This document shows positions 24,193 to 33,900 of a DNA stretch of 64,000 nucleotides, in pieces. Positions within the stretch are counted from its first letter, which is position 1, and each line of letters starts with the position of its first letter. The stretch is from Methylovulum miyakonense HT12 (lineage in GTDB: Bacteria > Pseudomonadota > Gammaproteobacteria > Methylococcales > Methylomonadaceae), in assembly GCF_000384075.1 (NCBI RefSeq), contig NZ_KB913025.1, positions 3,388,045-3,452,044 of the forward strand. The letters are read 5' to 3'. Both the position numbers and the translations under genes were made by a program. The notes beneath the pieces were generated by a model that saw only the letters and a program-made list of their open reading frames with translations, was not told where the DNA came from and made no database searches.

Positions 24193-24657
24193 ATGACTTC
24201 ACCGGCCATCACCCTTATCAATAACTATCGGGCCGTCGATGGCTTATTGTGCACATCCGGGCAGCCCTCAGTTGCCCAGTTGCATGACATTGCCGCCGCA
24301 GGTTACTCTGTTGTCGTCAACCTCGCGCTGCATGATGATCTACGGTACGCTTTACCTGATGAACGGGGCCTTGTGCAAGCGCTGGGCATGGATTATCTGC
24401 ATATCCCCGTACCCTTTGATTCACCTTCGGAAGCCGACCTGCTGGCATTTTTCGCCGCGATGAGGGCATATCAAGGGAAAAAGATGTGGCTACATTGCGC
24501 GGCCAATAAGCGGGTCTCAAGCTTTCTGGGTTTATACCGGGTCATCGGCTTGGGTTGGGCGCGTGGGCCAGCGTTCGCCCTGATGGATGGGATTTGGCAG
24601 CCTGATGAAGTTTGGTCGTCGTTTATTGCCTCGATGCTGGATAAACAGGGTTGCTGA
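24193..24657 (+). CDS. Protein-tyrosine-phosphatase-like protein
   Basis: This 154-residue protein has the layout of the small phosphatase family often annotated near beta-lactamase-like (DUF442) and dual-specificity phosphatases. It shows TSGQPSVAQLHDIAAAGY early, then VVNLALHDD and a phosphate-loop-like HCAANKRVSSF. The loop holds C102 and R107, so the spacing is C-x4-R rather than the classical C-x5-R. Catalysis is therefore uncertain. It is cytoplasmic. No strong ribosome-binding site is seen. The downstream intergenic region has an attenuator-like structure. Confidence 0.7.
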   Translation: MTSPAITLINNYRAVDGLLCTSGQPSVAQLHDIAAAGYSVVVNLALHDDLRYALPDERGLVQALGMDYLHIPVPFDSPSEADLLAFFAAMRAYQGKKMWLHCAANKRVSSFLGLYRVIGLGWARGPAFALMDGIWQPDEVWSSFIASMLDKQGC

Positions 24658-24695
24658 CGGGAAGGCAGCTTCCAGTTAGGCCATTGGCCACCTGC

Positions 24696-24779
24696 GCGGC
24701 CGGGTTAAAATGCCCTGGCAAAAGGAGCCCGGCCGCCTCGGACGGGGCTTCGCCCCAGGGCATTGCCGCCCTGGTTTTT
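24696..24779 (+). promoter_or_regulatory. Attenuator-like structure before the DinB-family gene
   Basis: GCGGCCGGG (24696-24704) pairs with CCCGGCCGC (24728-24736). TGCCCTGG (24711-24718) pairs with CCAGGGCA (24755-24762). The latter can instead pair with GCCCTGG (24768-24774) to form CCAGGGC, six-base loop, GCCCTGG and five T, an intrinsic terminator. The two pairings are mutually exclusive, as in a terminator/antiterminator switch. It may also simply be the terminator of the phosphatase-like gene. Confidence 0.5.
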
Positions 24780-24822
24780 AACGTAATTTTTGATTTTTTA
24801 ATACCTTACCTGGAGAACTGGA

Positions 24823-25359
24823 ATGAGCCGCCACCAACATGTGCGCTTAATGGCCTCGTACAACGCATGGATGAACGCCAAACTGCTGGAAGCCGCGCTG
24901 GAATTGCCGGAAGCCGAACTTATAGCCAATAAAAAGGCCTTTTTCGGTTCCATTTTGGGGACACTCAACCACTTGGTCGTTGCCGACACCATTTGGCTTA
25001 ACCGTTTTGCTGGCCATCCCGCCCGTTACAGCGCATTGGAGCCCCTCGTTAGCCTGCCGATGCCTGATACGCTTGACCAGATGGTGTGCCCTGACATATT
25101 TAGCCTTCAGGCACGGCGCAAGCTGCTTGATGACATTATCCTGGACTGGGCGGATGCGGTTACGGAAGCGGATTTGGATTATGTGCTGCACTACGCCAAC
25201 ACCAAAGGCATTCCGGCGGACAAGAATTTTTATAGCCTTGTCATGCATTTCTTCAACCACCAAACCCACCATCGCGGGCAAATCACCACGTTGCTGTATC
25301 AAGTGGGGATTGACATGGGCATCACCGATTTGGTGGCCTTGATCCCTGACGAGCTTTAG
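24823..25359 (+). CDS. DinB-family protein
   Basis: The 178-residue protein is a DinB/YfiT-like four-helix bundle. Conserved metal-binding histidines appear in LNHLVVADTIW (near residue 49) and HFFNHQTHHRGQ (near 145-156), the usual three-His site. Family members include thiol-dependent transferases, but most are of unknown activity. The name comes from a DNA-damage-inducible Bacillus gene, and no SOS box is evident here. GGAG lies 8 bases before the ATG. A possible attenuator precedes it. Confidence 0.9.
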   Translation: MSRHQHVRLMASYNAWMNAKLLEAALELPEAELIANKKAFFGSILGTLNHLVVADTIWLNRFAGHPARYSALEPLVSLPMPDTLDQMVCPDIFSLQARRKLLDDIILDWADAVTEADLDYVLHYANTKGIPADKNFYSLVMHFFNHQTHHRGQITTLLYQVGIDMGITDLVALIPDEL

Positions 25360-25515
25360 CAACAGCCGTGAAATGCCCGCGTCCGTTATGATGGCTGAAA
25401 ACCAGCGGCCATCAATATCCGCATGGCTAGTGCCCGGCCAGCATTGTTTTGACGGGTGGGGCTTGTAAGGCTCAACCTGACCCGACATTACAAAAATGAC
25501 GAAGCACTGGCCATT

Positions 25516-26280
25516 TTACAATGGGCCGAAGTGCGGTTTGGCCGCATCTACCCGCAAGCGCACATAATCCGCCACCCAGCCTTGCCCTTCACTATACAAC
25601 GTTGGTTTTAGACGTGCGGCCACTTCCTGCAAGAACGCCGCTTTTTGCGCGGGGAGCAGGGAATGGGTAATGCCTTCGGCGAAAATCTCCAGCCATTTGC
25701 CGATGCCGCTGGCCAGCGGTGTCGGTCTGGGGATGAGCTGGATATACCGGACAGTAAAGCCTGCCTGTTCCAGCAGTTGCCGGTATTCGTCAGGTTCCGG
25801 GAAATACCAGGGATTGACGAAACCGCCCCAGTCAGGGTGTTGCCGGAACACGCCTTCCATCGCCCCGACCAAGGCGGCGATATTGCCCGCCCCGCCGAAC
25901 TCGGCCACAAAACGCCCGCCGGGTTTTAACGCGGCATACACGCCCCGTACGACCTGTTCCGGTTGCACCATCCAATGCAGGGCGGCATTGCTGAACACGG
26001 CATCAAACCGTTCATGGAAATCCAAGGCGCAACCGTCCTGCACATAGGCTTCCAAGCCACGTCGCCTGGCGGCGGCGACCATGTCGGGGCTGGCATCGGC
26101 ACCTATCACCGTGCAGCCGCAGCGTTGCAGTTGCGCGGTCAAGGTTCCGTCGCCGCACCCCAAATCCAGGATACGCTCGTGCGCTTGGGGGTTGAGCAAG
26201 GCCAGCACATCGTTGGCCAAAACCGGCACAAAGGCCGCATGGGTTTGGTAGGATTGGGCATTCCATTCTGGTTGGCTCAT
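25516..26280 (-). CDS. Class I SAM-dependent methyltransferase, trans-aconitate type
   Basis: The product has 254 residues when read from the second of two tandem ATG codons (26280), which lies at the best distance from AAGGGG; the first (26283) is also possible. The SAM-binding core is complete: motif I ERILDLGCGDGTLTAQL, motif II ADASPDMV, QDG, and AVFSNAALHWM, which resembles trans-aconitate 2-methyltransferases and BioC-like enzymes. LKPGGRFVAEFGG is motif III. It is 10 bases downstream of leuA and likely in the same transcript. That link with an alpha-keto acid pathway might fit a dicarboxylate substrate, but the real substrate is unknown. Confidence 0.85.
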   Translation of the reverse strand: MSQPEWNAQSYQTHAAFVPVLANDVLALLNPQAHERILDLGCGDGTLTAQLQRCGCTVIGADASPDMVAAARRRGLEAYVQDGCALDFHERFDAVFSNAALHWMVQPEQVVRGVYAALKPGGRFVAEFGGAGNIAALVGAMEGVFRQHPDWGGFVNPWYFPEPDEYRQLLEQAGFTVRYIQLIPRPTPLASGIGKWLEIFAEGITHSLLPAQKAAFLQEVAARLKPTLYSEGQGWVADYVRLRVDAAKPHFGPL

Positions 26281-26290
26281 CATTATCCCC

Positions 26291-27925
26291 TTAAAACAGG
26301 CTATTCAAAACGGCGGCCAACGATGCGCTGACCATATCACGGTGGCACGCCATGCCCATCTTGCTTGACCCGTCACACCGCAAGCGCACATAACAGGCCG
26401 CTTGTGCGTCACTGCCTTGGCCTATGGCATGTTCGTGGTAATCGCTGATGTCGAAAGTCCGGCCAAACTGCCTTGCCAGTGCGTCGGCAAACGCCGCCAA
26501 CACGCCGCCGCCTTGGCCGTTGATGCGGATTTCACCATCCGGCCCCTGCAATTGCGCGGACAATTGGTACAGCGGGGTGACTTGGAAAGCCAGCAAGCGG
26601 TAAGCTGTTGGCCGTTCCAGATAATGCCGCCGGAACAAGGCCACCAGTTCCGGCGCGGTGATTTCACGCCCCTTCGTTTCCGATTCCCGTTGCACAATAC
26701 GGCTAAAACCTTCCTGTAACCAGCGCGGCAGTTGCAAGCCCAAGGCCTGTTCGACCAGGTATGCCGCGCCCGCCTTGCCGGATTGGCTGTTGACGCGGAT
26801 CACTTCATGGTAACTGCGCCCGACATCCCTGGGGTCTATCGGCAAATACGCGACTTGCCATGGGTCGCCATCGTGGTAAGAGTTGAGGCATTTCTTGATC
26901 GCGTCCTGGTGGCTGCCGGAAAACGCCGTGAACACCAAATCACCAACGTACGGGTGGCGCGGATGGATGGGGATGTCGATAAACCCGCTGACTTGCCGGG
27001 CAATCCGGTCCAAATCCGACAAATCCAATCCAGGGTCAACGCCTTGGCTGTACAAATTCATCGCCATCACCGTGATGTCCAGATTGCCGGTGCGCTCGCC
27101 GTTGCCCAACAACGTGCCTTCAACCCGTTGCGCCCCCGCCAACACCGCCAGCTCGGCGGAGGCGACGGCGCAACCCCGGTCATTGTGGGTGTGCACGCTT
27201 AAGATGATCGCCTCGCGCCGCTTGATATGGGTGCTGAACCATTCGATCTGGTCGGCGTAAACGTTGGGCGTCGCCATTTCCACGGTGGACGGCAAGTTGA
27301 TGGTCACGGGACAGCCTATTGTCGGTTGCCACACGTCACACACCGCTTCGCAAATCTCCAGCGCATAATCCAGTTCCGTGGCGTTGAAACTTTCCGGCGA
27401 ATATTCAAATCGCCATTGGGTGTCCGGTTGCATGGCGGCGCAAGCCAATATGGTTTTTGCGCCCGTAACCGCCAAGGCGGTGATGCCTTCTTTGTCCATC
27501 GCAAACACTTTGTCGCGCTGGAGCTTGGACGTGGAGTTGTACAAATGCACCAACGCCTGTTTCGTGCCGCGCAAGGCCTCGAAGCTGCGGGTGATAAATG
27601 CCGGACGGGCAGGGGTCAACACCGACACGGTCACATCGTCAGGGATCAGGCCGCCTTCTATCAACAGCCTGGCAAAATCAAAATCCGTTTGCGAGGCGGA
27701 CGGGAAACCGATTTCGATTTCCTTAAAGCCGATGGTCACCAGCAACTTGAAAAACTCCAGTTTCTGGGCGATCGACAAGGGGTTGACCAAGGCCTGGTTG
27801 CCGTCGCGCAAATCGACGCTGCACCAGCCCGGCGCTTGTGTGATCTGGCGGTTTGGCCATTGCCGGTTAGGCAAGGCGATGACTTGTAAGGGTTGGTATT
27901 TGCGGTGGTTAAAGGTTTTGTCCAT
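26291..27925 (-). CDS. leuA: 2-Isopropylmalate synthase
   Basis: This 544-residue enzyme joins acetyl-CoA to 2-ketoisovalerate, the first step of leucine synthesis. It is of the longer LeuA2 type, shown by WCSVDLRDGNQALVNPLS near residue 34, rather than the E. coli form. The catalytic HMGL-like barrel includes GFKEIEIGFPSASQTDFD and the metal-binding HTHNDRG near residue 244. GNGERTGNLD follows. The C-terminal 130 residues are the LeuA dimer/allosteric domain (GGGVLAAFADALARQF) where leucine should bind. AGGAAAAGAG precedes the ATG. The divergent Lrp/AsnC-family gene and the AT-rich 205-base intergenic region suggest leucine-responsive control; this is inference. Confidence 0.96.
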   Translation of the reverse strand: MDKTFNHRKYQPLQVIALPNRQWPNRQITQAPGWCSVDLRDGNQALVNPLSIAQKLEFFKLLVTIGFKEIEIGFPSASQTDFDFARLLIEGGLIPDDVTVSVLTPARPAFITRSFEALRGTKQALVHLYNSTSKLQRDKVFAMDKEGITALAVTGAKTILACAAMQPDTQWRFEYSPESFNATELDYALEICEAVCDVWQPTIGCPVTINLPSTVEMATPNVYADQIEWFSTHIKRREAIILSVHTHNDRGCAVASAELAVLAGAQRVEGTLLGNGERTGNLDITVMAMNLYSQGVDPGLDLSDLDRIARQVSGFIDIPIHPRHPYVGDLVFTAFSGSHQDAIKKCLNSYHDGDPWQVAYLPIDPRDVGRSYHEVIRVNSQSGKAGAAYLVEQALGLQLPRWLQEGFSRIVQRESETKGREITAPELVALFRRHYLERPTAYRLLAFQVTPLYQLSAQLQGPDGEIRINGQGGGVLAAFADALARQFGRTFDISDYHEHAIGQGSDAQAACYVRLRCDGSSKMGMACHRDMVSASLAAVLNSLF

Positions 27926-28130
27926 GCTCTTTTCCTAAACACAATGGGGGGTTGGCTTCGGCCTGATGGCCAGGGTACGGGCAACAGTATAGAAAAACGG
28001 CATGGGTGAATGATTGTTTTTATTGTCAAATAACTACTTATTTTTGCAATTTATCACCATTAATTTAGAATTAAATGGAAATTAATTTTTTTATTAACCA
28101 ATAACCGGCAATTTAAAATAGGATGGGCAG

Positions 28131-28601
28131 ATGAAGCTGGACAAAATGGACAAGCGCATCTTGGACGAGATGCAGAAAAATGCCCGCATTTCCAACCTGG
28201 AGTTGGCGGATAAAATTGGCTTGTCACCGTCACCGTGTTCGCGGCGGGTCAAGCAACTGGAAGACGAAGGCCTGATCGACCGCCACGTCACGTTATTGAA
28301 CCAGTCGAAACTGCAACTCAAGCTAATTGCATTGATCCAGGTCAGCATGGATTTGCACACCCCGGAGCGTTTTGAAACTTTTGAGGCGGAAGTGAGGAAT
28401 TACCCCGAAGTGCTGGAATGCTACCTGATCACTGGGCAGGCGGCGGATTATTTGTTGAAGGTCATCGTGCCGGATATGGAGTGTTACCAGGAATTCCTGC
28501 TCGGCAAGCTGACGCGGATCAACGGCGTCAGCGGCGTGCAGTCCAGTTTTGTGCTACGCAAGGCGGTGGACACCACCGCCTTGCCGTTAGGGCATTTATG
28601 A
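28131..28601 (+). CDS. Lrp/AsnC-family transcriptional regulator
   Basis: The 156-residue protein has an N-terminal winged helix-turn-helix (LDKMDKRILDEMQKNARISN through GLSPSPCSRRVKQLEDEGLI, residues 1-60). The C-terminal RAM ligand-binding domain follows, with EVLECYLITGQADY-like strands and a final VQSSFVLRKAV. Such regulators sense amino acids, commonly leucine. It is divergent from leuA across an A+T-rich region (for example ATTAATTTAGAATTAAATGG at 28060-28079) in which Lrp-like proteins often bind. Whether it is the global Lrp or a local regulator is not decided. Confidence 0.93.
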   Translation: MKLDKMDKRILDEMQKNARISNLELADKIGLSPSPCSRRVKQLEDEGLIDRHVTLLNQSKLQLKLIALIQVSMDLHTPERFETFEAEVRNYPEVLECYLITGQAADYLLKVIVPDMECYQEFLLGKLTRINGVSGVQSSFVLRKAVDTTALPLGHL

Positions 28602-28701
28602 TGGGTCTTTAAAAAACTAACAAAAAACAAAATCCCCTCGCCGCTGACTCTATATAATAGGCGGCTTTCTCTTCCCCTTTAGCTTCTGTAGACCTTAATT
28701 C

Positions 28702-30606
28702 ATGCCTTTATTACGTTTAACCAATGTTTCCATCGCTTTTGGCACCCACGCCTTATTAAAAAACGCCGATTTCCAGCTCGATGCTGGCGAGCGGGTCGGT
28801 TTGCTGGGCCGCAATGGCGAAGGCAAATCCACGTTAATGAAGATCATCGCCGGGAACATTTACGCCGACCACGGTGACATCTGGCAACAACCCGAATTGC
28901 GCTTGGCCTGGTTGGAGCAAGCGCCCGAATTGCCGGACGGTGCGACCATTTACGATGCCGTTGCCGATGGCCTGGGCGAACTGGGGCATTGGATCACCCG
29001 CTACCATGCCTTATCCATGACGATGGATTATGAAGACCCCAAGGCCTTGGATGAATTGGGCGATTTGCAGCATAAGCTCGAAGCGCATAACGGCTGGCAT
29101 TTCCAACAACGGGTGGATACCACCTTAAGCAAGCTGGGTTTGCCTGGCGAACTGATCGTCGATAGCCTGTCCGGCGGTTGGAAACGCCGCGTCGCTTTGG
29201 CGCGTGCTTTAGTCATCGAACCGGAAGTGCTGCTGTTAGATGAACCGACCAATCATCTGGATTTCGAGAGCATTTTGTGGCTGGAAGAACAAATCCTTAA
29301 TTTCCAAGGCGCGGTGTTGTTCGTCACCCATGACCGGGCGTTCCTACAAAAACTGGCGACCCGCATTGTGGATTTGGACCGCGGCAACTTGGTGTCCTGG
29401 CAAGGCACCTACGACGATTACCTGCGCCGCAAGGCCGCCGCGTTGGAAGATGAGGCCAACCAAAACGCCGAATTCGACAAGAAACTTGCCGAAGAAGAAG
29501 CCTGGATACGCCAAGGCGTAAAAGCGCGGCGCACCCGCAACGAAGGCCGCGTCCGCGCCTTGGAAAAGCTCCGCGCCGAACGTGCCCAACGCCGCAATAC
29601 CCAAGGCACGGCGCGTCTGGCCTTGGAAAGGGCCGATGCCTCCGGTAAAAAAGTCATTGAGGTTAAAGACATCAGTTTTGGTTATGGTGAAAAAACCTTG
29701 ATCAGGAACTTCTCCACGCTGATCCAGCGCGGTGACAAAGTCGGCCTGATCGGTGCGAACGGCGCCGGCAAATCCACCTTGTTGAAACTGTTGCTTAAAC
29801 AGCTTGAACCGACATCCGGTAGCGTCGAGCAGGGGACGCGTCTGGAAATCGCCTACTTCGACCAATTGCGCGACCAGCTCGACCCCGAAATGACCGTTGC
29901 CGAAACCGTCGGTAATGGCAGTGATTTTATCGAGATTGGCGGCAACAAACGCCATGTCATGTCGTACTTGGGCGATTTCCTGTTCGCACCCGCCCGCGCC
30001 CGTTCGCCGGTAAAAAGCTTGTCCGGCGGCGAGAAAAACCGTCTGTTATTGGCGCGCTTGTTCACCAAGCCCGCCAACCTGATCGTCATGGACGAACCGA
30101 CCAACGACTTGGATTTGGAAACTTTGGAATTGCTGGAAGAAAAACTCATCAATTTCGAAGGCACCTTATTGCTGGTCAGCCATGACCGGGCTTTCCTTGA
30201 TAACGTCGTCACCAGCGTGTTTGTGCTGGACGGTTCCAGCAAAGTGCAGGAGTTCATCGGCGGCTACAGCGATTGGCTGGCCTACACCGAAAGCAAGGCC
30301 CAACAGCAAACCGCCGCGCCAACCGTCAAAAAAAACCAGCCGATCCAAGCGATTGAAACGAACAGCGGCGCCAAGAAGAAAAAACTCAGTTACAAAGAAC
30401 AGCAGGAACTGAAAGAAATCCCCGGGTTGATTGATCAATTGGAAACCCAACAAGCCGGGCTGACCCAACAAATCGGTGACCCGGATTTTTATAAAAATCC
30501 GCCCGATAAAGTCAATAAGGCGTTAGATGATTTGAAAAAATTAGAAGCCCAACTCGCGCAAACTTACCAACGTTGGGACGAACTGGAAGCGGCTAACGAA
30601 GCGTAG
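28702..30606 (+). CDS. uup: ABC-F ATPase Uup
   Basis: The 634-residue protein has two ABC ATPase domains and no membrane segments. Walker A motifs are GRNGEGKST (near residue 36) and GANGAGKST (near 353). Signature motifs are LSGGWKRRVALARAL and LSGGEKNRLLLARLF; Walker B motifs are LLLDEPTNHLD and IVMDEPTNDLD. The inter-domain linker is charged and helical, and the C-terminal 90 residues form the coiled-coil domain typical of Uup (KKKLSYKEQQELKEIPGLID). Uup acts on ribosomes or branched DNA intermediates, and loss raises precise transposon excision in E. coli. A possible -10 (TATAAT, 28653-28658) lies upstream without a clear -35. Confidence 0.93.
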   Translation: MPLLRLTNVSIAFGTHALLKNADFQLDAGERVGLLGRNGEGKSTLMKIIAGNIYADHGDIWQQPELRLAWLEQAPELPDGATIYDAVADGLGELGHWITRYHALSMTMDYEDPKALDELGDLQHKLEAHNGWHFQQRVDTTLSKLGLPGELIVDSLSGGWKRRVALARALVIEPEVLLLDEPTNHLDFESILWLEEQILNFQGAVLFVTHDRAFLQKLATRIVDLDRGNLVSWQGTYDDYLRRKAAALEDEANQNAEFDKKLAEEEAWIRQGVKARRTRNEGRVRALEKLRAERAQRRNTQGTARLALERADASGKKVIEVKDISFGYGEKTLIRNFSTLIQRGDKVGLIGANGAGKSTLLKLLLKQLEPTSGSVEQGTRLEIAYFDQLRDQLDPEMTVAETVGNGSDFIEIGGNKRHVMSYLGDFLFAPARARSPVKSLSGGEKNRLLLARLFTKPANLIVMDEPTNDLDLETLELLEEKLINFEGTLLLVSHDRAFLDNVVTSVFVLDGSSKVQEFIGGYSDWLAYTESKAQQQTAAPTVKKNQPIQAIETNSGAKKKKLSYKEQQELKEIPGLIDQLETQQAGLTQQIGDPDFYKNPPDKVNKALDDLKKLEAQLAQTYQRWDELEAANEA

Positions 30607-30679
30607 GCAAATTGTTAGGCCTTGCCGTGTCATTTGGGGCGTTGAAGTTTTAATGAAGCTAAATAATTCATAAAACTGA

Positions 30680-30708
30680 TTGCAACATAAGGCAAACTGC
30701 ATTATCCT
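30680..30708 (+). promoter_or_regulatory. Promoter of the tRNA-Ser gene
   Basis: TTGCAA (30680-30685) and TATCCT (30703-30708) are separated by 17 bases, close to sigma-70 consensus. A GC-rich discriminator (CGGGC) follows, as usual for stringently controlled tRNA promoters. Transcription would begin about 27 bases before the mature tRNA. Confidence 0.5.
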
Positions 30709-30741
30709 ATCGGGCTATCTGTAGCCCTACAGAACAGATCA

Positions 30742-30829
30742 GGAGAGATGGCCGAGCGGTCGAAGGCGCACGCCTGGAAAGTGTGTATACGGCAACGTAT
30801 CGAGGGTTCGAATCCCTCTTTCTCCGCCA
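30742..30829 (+). tRNA. tRNA-Ser(GGA)
   Basis: The 88-base gene includes an encoded CCA end. The acceptor stem GGAGAGA pairs with TTTCTCC, the anticodon arm CACGC-CTGGAAA-GTGTG presents GGA (reading UCC and UCU), a long variable arm (TATACGGCAACGTATCG) marks a class II tRNA, and the T arm is AGGGTTCGAATCCCT. Discriminator G fits serine. The downstream side borders the A+T-rich STAND NTPase gene, and tRNA-Ser genes are common insertion sites; no repeated att core was found. Confidence 0.97.
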
Positions 30830-30860
30830 AACAAGCATCCAGCGAGGTGCAAAGAAGTAC

Positions 30861-30896
30861 AAAAACCCGCAAGTCACAAGGCTTAGCGGGTTTTTT
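30861..30896. terminator. Intrinsic terminator after tRNA-Ser
   Basis: AAAAACCCGC (30861-30870) pairs with GCGGGTTTTT (30886-30895), followed by further T. The A-rich and T-rich flanks allow use in both directions, so it could also end the minus-strand STAND transcript, whose stop is at 30996. Confidence 0.85.
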
Positions 30897-30995
30897 ATTG
30901 TCCAATCAATTGTTGTACGGCATTGACATACCCAATACCAATGATGCCAAATGCCGTAATACTTCCAAATGAATGGTTTTGATTGGATTATGCCG

Positions 30996-33900
30996 TTAAT
31001 GCGTTTTTTTTTGATGCTGTAATTTTTTAATTAAAAAGTTGATATAGTCATCAAAATTTTTATTATCGGGCAAGGGGTAATTTTTAGGATCATAAGGGAT
31101 GGTTTTAGGTTCTTCCAAATCCTCAAATTTATAGATAAGAAACCTAAAATAATGGCGTTGGGCTAAGGCATGGCCTTGCTGGTAAATTTCTTCATAACGG
31201 CTTACTGGGCCAGCTTTTTTGAGAAATTGAGCGAAGAAAAACAAGGCTTCAACGCAATAGTATTTGATGTGTTTTAAGTTATCTATAGCCTTTTCATACA
31301 GCTCGGTGGCTATCTCTGTATCGGTTTCGGCAAAAGCCAAAATGAGTTGTTGCAAGCCTTGGGTATAGGGATTGATCATCACCAATTGCTTGACTAGGGA
31401 TTTGTCAATAACACCCATTTTGGCTTTGATGTAGTGGCAGGTTGTTCTTTCAATATGCTGTTTCTCATAAAGGGATTTTAGATAATTATCCAATGCTTCA
31501 CTATTTAAGGTGTTGCAATTAAAGTCTATTTCAAAAGATATGAAATCAGCATCTGCAAGTGATTTAAGCGTTTGGTTGTATTCGCCAATATAAAATAAAC
31601 CGCCATTGTAGCTATCTCCCACATAATTAATTTTTTCAAATATTCCTGCACAAAAATAAGCATCTCCTTCCATGCTATAAATGCTTAGTGCTGTGATTAA
31701 TATACGCCTTTCCACAAACCCTACGTCAGAGTAGGCACGTTTTTCAATTTCATCTTTAGGCAATATTTTATTTAATTGCTGAAACACTCTGTCAAAATCA
31801 CCGTCGAAATAGCGTGAACATAGTGATATTAATTCAAAATATAACTTTTCATCGGCATCGTCTGCAAAATGGCTTTTCTTGGAACGTAGCGCGTTAATAA
31901 AATTTTGGTTTGTGCAAATGTTAATAAAAAAAGTACCTATATCTTCTAAGTAATCGAGTAATTTACTTTTTTCATAACTAAACGTATCAATATAGCCAAT
32001 ACTTTTCAAAAAATTATTTTTCTGATCATTAAATCCCGTTAAAGCCACTTGTTCATGCGACGTACTTAATTTTCTAATAATGCTGGCCAATAATTGATTG
32101 TATTCAAACGCATTTTTATAATGCTTTTGCATATTGTCACGTTGCTGGAGTTTTTGTTCGGCAAACTTACCAACAATGGATTGCAACCGAATAATCCCGT
32201 TATTGTTTTCAATGACGGATTTTTTATCCAGCGCATTGATAATCGCTTCAGTGATACATAAGTGATGAATTTTCTCTTTATTGCCGCCCTTACGCATTTC
32301 TTGACTGTTTGCTTTGGTAATGTGCCTTAGGTTTTCCATGTGGATACCGTCAGGAAACAGCGACAGCAATTCAAAAATCATTTTCTCGTCTTCACTTAAA
32401 TAGCGGTAAGAAAAATTGATGGAAGCATACAGGGATTTTTTGCGCTCGATATTGGTGTCGGCGTGGCTGTCAAATGCGGCCATGTCTGCATCGGTCAGTT
32501 TTTGAAAAATATCCGCTTCCAGCTCTTGCTTTAAGGCGGCAAAATCTTTGCCTTTGGGTAAGTTATCGGTGATGATTTTAATTGCTAAGGGATTGTTGTC
32601 TAACAGGGTTTCTAGGATTTCTTCCCGCAGGAATTTTTGGTCTGGTTCAGACAGTTTTTTACTTATCTCTTTGATGAACAAATCTAAAGCTTCATCGGTG
32701 CTAAAACGCCGCAGCTCATAAGGTTGTTCGCAGTCTAGCCCCAGGAGTTCCCTTGACGTCACTACCACGGTGACATAATCGCAAATAAAATTTAAAAAGG
32801 CCTTAATTTCGTCGGCATCCGGCAAATGCAGCAAGGTTTCGGCGTTATCTAAAATCAATAGTCCGTCTTTGGCTTCATAATACTGTTGTATATGGGCTTT
32901 AACATCAATGGCTTGCTCCAGATTAAACGTTCTTGCTACGTTAAATTCAAACAATTTATAATCGCTGATAAATTCGCAATCGACAAAATCAATGCCGCCT
33001 GTAAAAAAGCCCCGTTCCGCCAAAGCGACGGCCAGTTTTTTTATCGTGTGGGTTTTGCCAATGCCACCAGCACCTTTTACGGTGATAAACCCATTTTTCT
33101 GATCCCTTAAGTCGGTTATTTTTTTACAGATGTTTTCTAAATCCGTGGTTCTGCCGACATAATTCCGCGTTGTTTTCGGGTCTATCGAATTGGGTAAAAG
33201 TGGTTTGTGGCGGTGTTCTTGATAAGAGCTGGTTAATTTTTCGAATTGTAAGGCTTCGCGATTGGCAAACAACTTGTTGTCATCCGTAATAGCTAATTTT
33301 GTAAAGGCCTGGAAGATAAAGGTTTCAATCTCGCTTTTTGAAAGGGCTGGAAAAACAATGGTGGGTAGCGATAAGCCATTAAGCTGGGCGAGGTCTACGG
33401 ATTGGTCGAGAAAAATAAACAAACCTTTGGTGTTTGTATTGCCGATATTGTCCACCAAATCTTTTAACGGCACGGTACGGCTTTTTAAACCATCGCCTTC
33501 GATAACGATTTTGTTCTTAATGATTTTTGACAGAATGATTAGGTAGTCATAACCATCAAGTTCGTGCAAGGTGTCATAACTGAGGTAAAAATAATCGACG
33601 GTGCATTTGAGTCTTTTAAAAGCCTTTTCTTGTTCGCTGTAATCGTATTGTTTATCTATTGGGTTGACGGTCAGGATGGCGATTTTTTGCTCTAGCGCTG
33701 TTGGTGCAATGGGGCTGGTAGGTGGAAATGCTAACGCGGGTGCTGGTTCAGTTGAAGCGATAAAATTTTCGCAAACGGTTGGTGATTTATTGGTCTGAGG
33801 TGTCGGAGTTAAAATTCGGTTTGGTAGAGAAGGGATGGTAAATGGAAAGCGTCCATCGTCATCTTCATTCAGATTAATATCGGTATTTTTAGTCCACTGT

